Assembly: GCF_001543285.1 (NCBI RefSeq)
Contig: NZ_CP014164.1
Span: 1,054,001 to 1,118,000 of the forward strand
Source: Aerococcus viridans
Lineage (GTDB): Bacteria; Bacillota; Bacilli; Lactobacillales; Aerococcaceae
Length of the DNA stretch: 64,000 nucleotides
Direction of reading: 5' to 3'
How positions within the stretch are numbered: the first letter of the stretch is position 1; every line of letters begins with the position of its first letter. Shown in pieces: positions 57,967 through 64,000 of the stretch. The notes below the pieces were generated by a model, which was not told the DNA's origin, searched no databases, and worked only from the letters and a program-made list of their open reading frames with translations. The position numbers and the translations under genes are program-made.

Positions 57967-59434
57967 ATGGCAAAACTAATTGATGCCTTTGTTACACAGG
58001 TTATTGAAAATAGTGATTATACAATAGACGATCATTTTTATTTACGCAATCGAATCTTAGCATTAACTGGTGAGGCAGGTGCCAATCAAGAAACAACTAG
58101 AACCACCCTTATTTCCTTACGTGATGCCTTAGTAGATGTTGCTGTTGACAACGGAAAAGTAGGGGATTTAACAGAAGAGCGAGATACTTTAGGCGCTGCA
58201 TTAATGGATTTTATCACGCCAGCCCCTAGTGTTTTAAATCAACACTTTTGGGATACCTATCAAATTTCTCCAGAAGAGGCCATCCAGGAATTTTATGCGC
58301 TGAGTCAACGTAATGACTATATTAAAGTAGGGGCCATTGCTAAGAACATTGCGTATACAAGTCAAACGGCCTATGGACCAGTGGAAATTACCATTAACCT
58401 ATCAAAACCTGAAAAAGATCCCAAGGCAATCGCTGCCGCCAAAAAAGCGCAATCTTCTAGTTATCCTCTTTGCCAGCTATGCATGGAAAATGAAGGATAT
58501 CAAGGCAGAATCAACCATCCGGCGCGCGCTAACCACAGAATTATTCGTCTTCAATTAGGGGTTCCAATATTCACCATATGCCTATTTCAATGAGCATAGT
58601 ATTGTATTAAACACACAGCATGTCCCCATGGTCATTTCAAAACAAACATTTGAACAATTATTAGACATTGTAGCTATTTTTCCTGGATATTTTGCTGGAT
58701 CTAATGCCGATTTGCCGATTGTAGGAGGTTCAATTCTAACGCATAATCATTATCAAACGGGACGTCATGATTTCCCTATGGCTAAGGCGCCCTTTGAAAG
58801 TCAATTCACGTTTGAAGGTTACCCAAACATCCAAGCTGGGATTGTCAAATGGCCCATGTCTGTGATAAGTCTACAAGGAAAAGAGCGGGGAGATTTGGTG
58901 ACCCTGGCCGATAAAATCCGACTGGCTTGGCAAACATATGAAGATCCAAATCTAGATGTAATTGCATATACAGGGGACGAAGCTCATCATACAATTACAC
59001 CTATCGCCCGCAAAAATGGGGACAAATTCGAACTAGATTTGGTTTTACGTGATAATCATACTTCATCACAATATCCAGATGGCGTTTATCATCCACATCA
59101 AGATGTGCAACATATTAAACAGGAAAATATCGGTTTAATTGAAGTAATGGGCTTAGCTATATTACCACCACGCTTAAAAGATGAAATCTCGGCAGTTGCT
59201 GACTATCTATTAGATAAAGAAAATAATATTGCAGCTTACCATTTAACATGGGCACAAGAATTAAAGCAAAATTATCACCATACTTTTACTCCAGATACAG
59301 TGCATACTATTTTAAAAGATGAAATTGCAAATGTTTTTGTACGCGTCTTAGAAGATGCTGGTGTGTATAAAGATACACCAGCAGGAAAAGATGGCTTTAA
59401 TCGATTTATTCAATCGGTAGGTATCGTTTCTTAA
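57967..59434 (+). pseudogene. galT: UDP-glucose-hexose-1-phosphate uridylyltransferase (class II GalT), frameshifted
   Basis: The first frame (57967 to about 58555: MAKLIDAFVTQVIEN ... CQLCMENEGYQGRINHPAR) and the second frame (about 58560 to 59434: [20 protein letters not shown] ... FIQSVGIVS) together cover the whole class II GalT of about 490 residues. They are joined by a single-base shift in ATTAGGGGTTCC near 58558. The total length (1468 bases) is one base more than a multiple of three. All else looks intact, so the lesion is recent or a sequencing error. Galactokinase next door is certainly dead. Confidence 0.85.
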
Positions 59435-59442
59435 ACTTTTCA

Positions 59443-59482
59443 TGCCCCCGTTTCTTGCTATTTGGAGACGGGGGTTTTCTTT
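59443..59482 (+). terminator. Terminator after galT
   Basis: CCCCCGT pairs with ACGGGGG, followed by TTTTCTTTTT. Confidence 0.8.
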
Positions 59483-59543
59483 TTCTCTAATGAAAATCAA
59501 ATGCTATAATGGCATTAATGAAATTTAGAGGAGAGAACGTCTG

Positions 59544-60461
59544 ATGCAAAAAGAAGTAATAAAGCTATATAATGATCGTGATGATGTGACCTTAACTAGC
59601 TACGTGATTGATCCAATCCGCACAAGTAATGTGAATATTGAACGACCGGCCGTGATTATCTGTCCCGGTGGTTCATATATGTACTGTTCAGATAGAGAAG
59701 CTGAACCAGTGGCATTGGCATTTAATGCTATGGGCTTTCACGCATTTGTCTTGCGATATTCGGTCTATGGGCAAGGGAAAACAACTGCAGAAATCATTGC
59801 AGAAGGGCAATTTCCGGTTAAACCTGATGTTATTTTCCCCCATGCGCTACAAGAAACTGCTAAGGCATTTGAAATTTTGCATCAACATGCGACTGAGTGG
59901 CGCATTGATACTGATAAGATTGGCCTAGCAGGATTTTCTGCTGGTGGTCACAATACCGGGATGTACAGTAATGTATGGCATGAAGATGTGATTCAAAATG
60001 CAACAAATTTGAAGGGCAAAGCCTTGAAACCAGCATTTAATATTTCTGCCTACGCCCTAACTGATATTGCCTATTATTATCACCAAAACATTGCCAATCC
60101 TGACCCAAATATCAAGGCCTATGCAACAGCTATATCTTTAGCTTGCTTTGGAAAACCACTACCTAGTGAAGCAGAAATTGAACGTTATTCTGTCCCAGCT
60201 ACTGTGAATGAACATACTGCACCAACTTTTATTTGGGCAACACGTGAAGATGATGTTGTTAATGTACGTGATTCCTTATCACTAGCCTTAGCATTAGAAG
60301 AAAATCAAATTCCGTTTGAAATGCATATCTTCCAAGAAGGACCACACGGCCTTTCAGTGGCTAACGAGCTTTCTGCAACCACGCCCAATCAAGTGAATAA
60401 AACTGCCGCGCAATGGATACCTTTGGCAGAAGCTTGGTTAAAAGAATTGATTTTAAAATAA
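59544..60461 (+). CDS. Alpha/beta-hydrolase, acetyl-esterase-like (BD-FAE / Aes group)
   Basis: 305 residues. Oxyanion region PAVIICPGGSYMYCSDREAE, nucleophile elbow GFSAGGHNTG, and candidate acid and base in REDDVVN and GPHGLS. It resembles cytoplasmic xylan/acetyl esterases found beside glycosidase genes in Lactobacillales. No signal peptide. GAGGAGAG precedes the ATG. The substrate is unknown; a role in deacetylating imported oligosaccharides is inferred from the sugar-gene neighbourhood. Confidence 0.82.
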   Translation: MQKEVIKLYNDRDDVTLTSYVIDPIRTSNVNIERPAVIICPGGSYMYCSDREAEPVALAFNAMGFHAFVLRYSVYGQGKTTAEIIAEGQFPVKPDVIFPHALQETAKAFEILHQHATEWRIDTDKIGLAGFSAGGHNTGMYSNVWHEDVIQNATNLKGKALKPAFNISAYALTDIAYYYHQNIANPDPNIKAYATAISLACFGKPLPSEAEIERYSVPATVNEHTAPTFIWATREDDVVNVRDSLSLALALEENQIPFEMHIFQEGPHGLSVANELSATTPNQVNKTAAQWIPLAEAWLKELILK

Positions 60462-60464
60462 AAC

Positions 60465-60507
60465 AAAAACGGCAACTCCAGCTCATTATGAAAGTTGCCG
60501 TTTTTAT
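60465..60507. terminator. Bidirectional terminator between esterase and chorismate mutase genes
   Basis: AAAAACGGCAACT with AGTTGCCGTTTTT around a 15-base loop. Confidence 0.9.
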
Positions 60508-60514
60508 TTTACGA

Positions 60515-60793
60515 TTATTTTTCTGCTTGTTTGGCCATCCAGGTTTGCTGATGACCGCGAGAAATACGCATGATTTCAGTATATAAATCAGCTAATTCTT
60601 CTTTTAGTTCAGGGTTTTCTAAGTAGCCTTGAACTCTCTCAATGACTAACGCTTCACGACCAGCATCCAAAATATCTTTATTATTGGCTAGCTTAACTTC
60701 AGCTACCTTTTCAACCAATTTCGTTCTCTCTTCAAATAATTTCACGATTTCTCGGTCAAGGCGGTCAATCTCAATACGTTCGTTTTCTAACAT
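60515..60793 (-). CDS. Chorismate mutase, AroQ type
   Basis: 92 residues from the ATG at 60793 (AAAGGAG upstream on the minus strand); a longer reading to 60868 lacks a binding site. A single helical CM_2 domain: IDRLDREIVKLFEERTKLV, the central Lys in VKLANNKDI and the LDAGRE motif. Converts chorismate to prephenate for Phe and Tyr synthesis. No other aromatic genes are nearby. Short stand-alone chorismate mutases of this kind are common in Lactobacillales. Confidence 0.88.
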   Translation of the reverse strand: MLENERIEIDRLDREIVKLFEERTKLVEKVAEVKLANNKDILDAGREALVIERVQGYLENPELKEELADLYTEIMRISRGHQQTWMAKQAEK

Positions 60794-61119
60794 GTCTTTC
60801 TCCTTTAGTGGATCATTTAATTTTGTGATTTTTTGTAAGTTTAAAATGTTATATTGGGAGACGGACAACGGCTAAGTCAATATACTGGCTAGCTTGTCCC
60901 AACAGTCCGCTTTATCTAAGATATTTATTTTTCATGATATTGAATTAAACATCACTACTTCGTCTAATCCATTATAAATAAGGACCAAATCAAAAGCAAT
61001 TCCAAATGAGGATTGTCTAAACTATCTGGATTTATTGACGAACGTGGAAAATATCGTTATAATTTTCGAGTTGAAAATTGTGCATTATACAAAATGAATA
61101 ATATGAAGGGTGGATAGAT
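60794..61119. other. Intergenic region between chorismate mutase and dsdA
   Basis: 326 bases between divergent genes. It holds the dsdA promoter (61035-61063) and presumably the chorismate mutase promoter. No open frame, repeat or RNA structure stands out. Confidence 0.6.
61035..61063 (+). promoter_or_regulatory. Promoter of dsdA
   Basis: TTGACG (61035-61040), a 17-base spacer, consensus TATAAT (61058-61063), 57 bases before the ATG. Confidence 0.8.
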
Positions 61120-62472
61120 ATGTCAACAGAATCTATATATGAAACAAGAGAACAAGTGAATCAAAGAACATTAGGTGATATTCGTGACCGTAAACCGGTT
61201 TTCTGGGAGAATGATAGCCATGTACCTTTCAAGAATTTAAAGGGGCAGCTGGATGTATCAGTCCTAGAGATTAAAGACGCAGAAGCTCGATTAAAAAGAT
61301 TTGCACCATTTATCAAATCCGTCTTCGAAGATACGGTTGCTTTAGATGGTCTGATTGAATCACCAATTTCTGACATTGACCAATTCAAGACAGCGTTAGA
61401 AACCAATTATGATTTTTCGTTTCCGGGTCAAATGCTCCTAAAACGAGATGACTTATTACCGATTGCCGGTACCATTAAGGCTCGCGGTGCTATTTATGAA
61501 GTCTTACGTCACGCTGAAGCATTAGCCTTTGAAGAGAAATTATTATCAGGTTATGACGATGACTATTCGAAATTTGCGACTAAGACATTCCAAGATTTCT
61601 TTAAACAGTACACTGTAGTTGTTGGGACTACAGGTAACTTAGGGATTTCTTCAGGTGTGATGTCTGCCAAAATCGGCTTCAAAGTCCAAGTCCATATGTC
61701 TCATGAAGCCAAACAATGGAAGAAAGACTACTTAAGAAGTCACGGTGTCCAAGTAATCGAACATAAGACCAACTTCACAGAAGCCGTAGACCAAGGGCGT
61801 CAATCAGCTCAATCAGATCCCTATGCTTATTTTATTGATGACGAACATTCAATTCAATTGTTCTTAGGTTATACAACTGCAGCGTCAAGACTAGAAAAAC
61901 AGTTAGCTGATCAAGGAATCGTTGTCGATGAAGACCATCCACTTATGGTGTATCTACCATGTGGTGTGGGTGGTAGTCCAGGTGGTATTACTTATGGTTT
62001 GAAACAAATTTACGGGGATCATGTTCACTGCTTCTTTGCTCAACCAACTCATGTACCATCTATGTTACTAGGATTAATCTCTAAGAAATTTGCAGATATC
62101 TCAGTCTATGACTTTGGGATTGATGGCTTAACCGTTATGGACGGTCTAGCAGTACCTAGAACCTCTCAAATCGTGGCTAAATTAATGTCAGGTATCTTTG
62201 ATGGTGGTTATACATTGACTGACAAAGAGTCTAATCGCCTATTAACAACACTGAAAGATGTAGAAGATATTTTTGTAGAGCCAGCAGCCACAGCAGGATT
62301 AGTTGGTCCACAAAGACTCTTCACTACTGAAGCAGGGCAAAACTATCTGCATCATAAGAACTTAACAGATAAAGTAGCTAACATGACCCATATCGCATGG
62401 GCAACTGGTGGGTCAATGGTACCAGCAGATGAGCAAGTGTTATTCTACGAAAATGGTAAAGCCAATCAATAA
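61120..62472 (+). CDS. dsdA: D-serine ammonia-lyase
   Basis: PLP enzyme that deaminates D-serine to pyruvate and ammonia, detoxifying D-serine. 450 residues, the usual length. The PLP-lysine motif is AGTIKARGAIYEVL (about 115-128), the phosphate-binding loop CGVGGSPGG, and TTGNLGISSGV is the substrate-loop region. GAAGGGTGG precedes the ATG. It has a strong promoter of its own; no dsdX or dsdC is next to it. Confidence 0.95.
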   Translation: MSTESIYETREQVNQRTLGDIRDRKPVFWENDSHVPFKNLKGQLDVSVLEIKDAEARLKRFAPFIKSVFEDTVALDGLIESPISDIDQFKTALETNYDFSFPGQMLLKRDDLLPIAGTIKARGAIYEVLRHAEALAFEEKLLSGYDDDYSKFATKTFQDFFKQYTVVVGTTGNLGISSGVMSAKIGFKVQVHMSHEAKQWKKDYLRSHGVQVIEHKTNFTEAVDQGRQSAQSDPYAYFIDDEHSIQLFLGYTTAASRLEKQLADQGIVVDEDHPLMVYLPCGVGGSPGGITYGLKQIYGDHVHCFFAQPTHVPSMLLGLISKKFADISVYDFGIDGLTVMDGLAVPRTSQIVAKLMSGIFDGGYTLTDKESNRLLTTLKDVEDIFVEPAATAGLVGPQRLFTTEAGQNYLHHKNLTDKVANMTHIAWATGGSMVPADEQVLFYENGKANQ

Positions 62473-62518
62473 TGTGAAACGATAAATCGAAATCACTATA
62501 GAAGAAAAGGGTAATTGA

Positions 62519-63016
62519 GTGTCAAAGCTCACTTACTCTTTTTATTTTGCCCAATTTTTAGCAACAATTGCCACTGCAGGTATGACTTTTAGTGCCTTAT
62601 TCATCGCATCATTTGTAAGTTCAATTACGAAAAAATTTGGTAAAAAAGAAGCCGGATCATTCGCACTAATCGGTGCAGGCTTCATCTATGTCCTTGCTTT
62701 CGTATTAAGCATTCAAAATCCATTAGTATTTGCCATCTTACTTATCGTTGCGGGTATAGTTATGGGTTACTACACTATATCAATGCACGCTTACGTAACA
62801 GACGTTATTGATGACTTCTACTTCAAACGTGGTACACGTAAAGATGGTACAATCTACTCAGTTTACTCATTTACACGCAAAGTAGGTCAAGCGATTGCTG
62901 GTTTCTTAGCCGGTGCTTTACTAACACAAATTGGTTATTTTTCAGGTGCTGAACAACAAACTGCTGAAGTAGCGAATAGCATCTACTTGCAAAAAGCATC
63001 GAACCTTTCCAACTAA
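62519..63016 (+). pseudogene. GPH-family (MelB/UidB-like) sugar:cation symporter, middle-to-end remnant
   Basis: About 160 residues with four membrane segments. ISMHAYVTDVIDDFYFKRG and DGTIYSVYSFTRKVGQA are signatures of the GPH transporters, which normally have about 450-480 residues and twelve segments. The first half is missing and the frame runs into the following hairpin, so both ends are lost. There is no convincing start site (GTG behind GGGTAATTGA). Confidence 0.8.
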
Positions 63017-63034
63017 AGTGAAGGTTCGATGCTT
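62994..63034. terminator. Terminator-like inverted repeat after the GPH remnant
   Basis: AAGCATCGAACCTT pairs perfectly with AAGGTTCGATGCTT around a 13-base loop. It has no long T run on the plus strand. Confidence 0.65.
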
Positions 63035-63071
63035 ATAGACGTTTATGAAGTTGAATTTAACTCAATACTTC

Positions 63072-63659
63072 TCAACAAAAGACTTCAATCTGATGGTTAT
63101 GCCGTTCTTTAATCTTGCCTTCATCAGCTAATTGATGCAGGGACCGGCTAAGTGTTTCAGATGACATGCCTAAAAATCCTGCTAAAAACCGCTTCGTTTC
63201 CTCGTGATAGAATATTTGGTGGCCATTCACCAACTCGGCTTCCTTACAAATGAAATTGAATAACCGGTCTTTTGCGGTACAAGTAGATAACAACATGGAT
63301 TGCTCTTCTGAAGCGTGTAGGCGCTGAGACAGGGCTTCAATCATCTTAAGGGATAATTGCGGGTAGTCCACCAGCAGTTGTTTAAATTGTTGATTTTCAA
63401 TCAGGTAAATTTCACTTTTAACCATAGCTACGGCATGCGCCTTGCGGATACCTTCAAATAGGGCTAGTTCACCAGTAAATTCCATCGGTGCAATCATCCG
63501 GATGATTTGTTCGTTTCCCAACTCTGATAATCTAAAGATCTTTACTTTACCAGTTAATACAAAGAGAAAATAGCGGGCTTCTGTATTGGTTGCGTAGACC
63601 ACTTCATTTCGTTTGTACAAGCGTTTAGTAAAATAATGAAATATGTAGCAATTGATCAA
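63072..63659 (-). pseudogene. Crp/Fnr-family regulator, N-terminally truncated at a deletion junction
   Basis: The cyclic-nucleotide-binding-like domain (KRNEVVYATNTEARYFLFVL, MEFTGELALFEGIRKAHAV) and the C-terminal helix-turn-helix (FLGMSSETLSRSLHQLADEG) are intact. The roughly 25-30 residues expected before KRNEVV are replaced by sequence belonging to the neighbouring DUF3307 gene. The apparent TTG start (63659) lacks a ribosome binding site and lies inside that gene. No FNR-type cysteine cluster is seen. Confidence 0.7.
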
Positions 63660-63957
63660 TCAGATAAATATAAGGAATCGGTTCTGCCTGGAATATCCAC
63701 TTCCGCTGTAGGGTCACCTTCAGTAAATCAATGATGATATGTCCTAGCCATACAGCTGAAAATAAGAGAATCATATTCGACTGCCAAGTGAGTAACCATG
63801 ATATAAACAAAAGTAATCCATGGATAGCTAGGTGTCTAGCAAGAGCGGCGTGACTCTTTCTCTTGGCTTCTGACAGTTTCTCACTTTGAAAATGGTAATC
63901 ACCTAGAAAGTGGGCAATTAATAATACGAGTGTGATGGCATTATGAATCAGTATCAT
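63625..63957 (-). CDS. DUF3307 membrane protein, probably truncated at its 3' end
   Basis: 110 residues with three or four hydrophobic segments. HFLGDYHFQSEKLSEAKRKS near the N-terminus and GHIIIDLLKV, then YLIDQLLHI at the C-terminal end, match the DUF3307 family. CAGGAGGTCG precedes the ATG. The last codons (SLFY) look like read-through into the truncated Crp/Fnr gene, so the natural C-terminus, often longer, seems lost. Function unknown. Confidence 0.7.
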   Translation of the reverse strand: MILIHNAITLVLLIAHFLGDYHFQSEKLSEAKRKSHAALARHLAIHGLLLFISWLLTWQSNMILLFSAVWLGHIIIDLLKVTLQRKWIFQAEPIPYIYLIDQLLHISLFY

Positions 63958-64000
63958 CGACCTCCTGAATGAAACGTGCCAGCTGTTCTTTTCCAGCTAG
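63941..64000 (-). CDS. C-terminal end of an unidentified protein (possibly SatD-like)
   Basis: An open frame enters from the window edge and ends at a TAA (63941-63943), reading LAGKEQLARFIQEVDDTDS. It overlaps the DUF3307 start by 17 bases. SatD-family genes commonly precede DUF3307 genes in Firmicutes, which is the only reason for the suggestion. Confidence 0.4.
   Translation of the reverse strand, partial: LAGKEQLARFIQEVDDTDS

Overview
The window looks like chromosome of a low-GC Gram-positive coccus or rod of the order Lactobacillales. The reasons are strong AAGGAGG ribosome binding sites, T-box and PyrR leaders, CcpA cre sites, intrinsic terminators, an alpha2beta2 glycyl-tRNA synthetase, a TrpXYZ-type transporter and a fructose PTS operon. 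Gene order and protein style fit Aerococcus or a close relative, but this is a guess from sequence alone. No tRNA, rRNA, insertion sequence, prophage or CRISPR array was seen.

Layout. 0-15 kb: the end of relA, dtd, a cell-wall amidase, a T-box controlled hisS-aspS operon, sppA with an RDD membrane protein, a pyrimidine operon with two PyrR attenuators (pyrR, pyrB, pyrC, pyrD), a tandem palindromic repeat, a PEP-synthase/PPDK regulatory protein, a ring-cleaving dioxygenase with MhqR-like operators, and a Fur-family regulator. 15-20 kb: rpsU, yqeY, a leader peptide with six consecutive Leu codons followed by a terminator ahead of an SDR and a hydratase gene, and a 2-hydroxyacid dehydrogenase. 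19-34 kb: a housekeeping block (phoH, ybeY, dgkA, era, recO, glycine T-box, glyQS, obg, rnz, an SDR, recJ, apt, lexA). 34-48 kb: a lipid kinase, rqcH, a trpXYZ transporter with an elaborate Trp leader, nrdH, gdhA, nnrD, a NUDIX hydrolase and fruR-fruK-fruA. 48-52 kb: a heterodimeric ABC exporter and a CBS protein. 52-64 kb: an accessory zone full of broken genes (glutamine-type ABC transporter, msm-like sugar ABC transporter, galR, galK, galT, a GPH sugar transporter, a Crp/Fnr regulator) between intact genes (nitroreductase, dexB-like glucosidase, esterase, chorismate mutase, dsdA).

The most interesting signals are regulatory leaders. At 36840-37075 a 16-codon leader peptide with one Trp codon is followed by five mutually exclusive pairing segments and a terminator. 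These form a complete attenuation switch ahead of a tryptophan transporter, where relatives use a T-box. At 16115-16321 a leader peptide ending in six Leu codons sits upstream of a terminator and two genes not known to be leucine genes. The hisS-aspS T-box appears to present an Asn codon (AAC) as its specifier. The second theme is decay by deletion: several places show two half-genes joined at a scar, and the galactose and raffinose/isomaltose-type sugar systems are largely lost.
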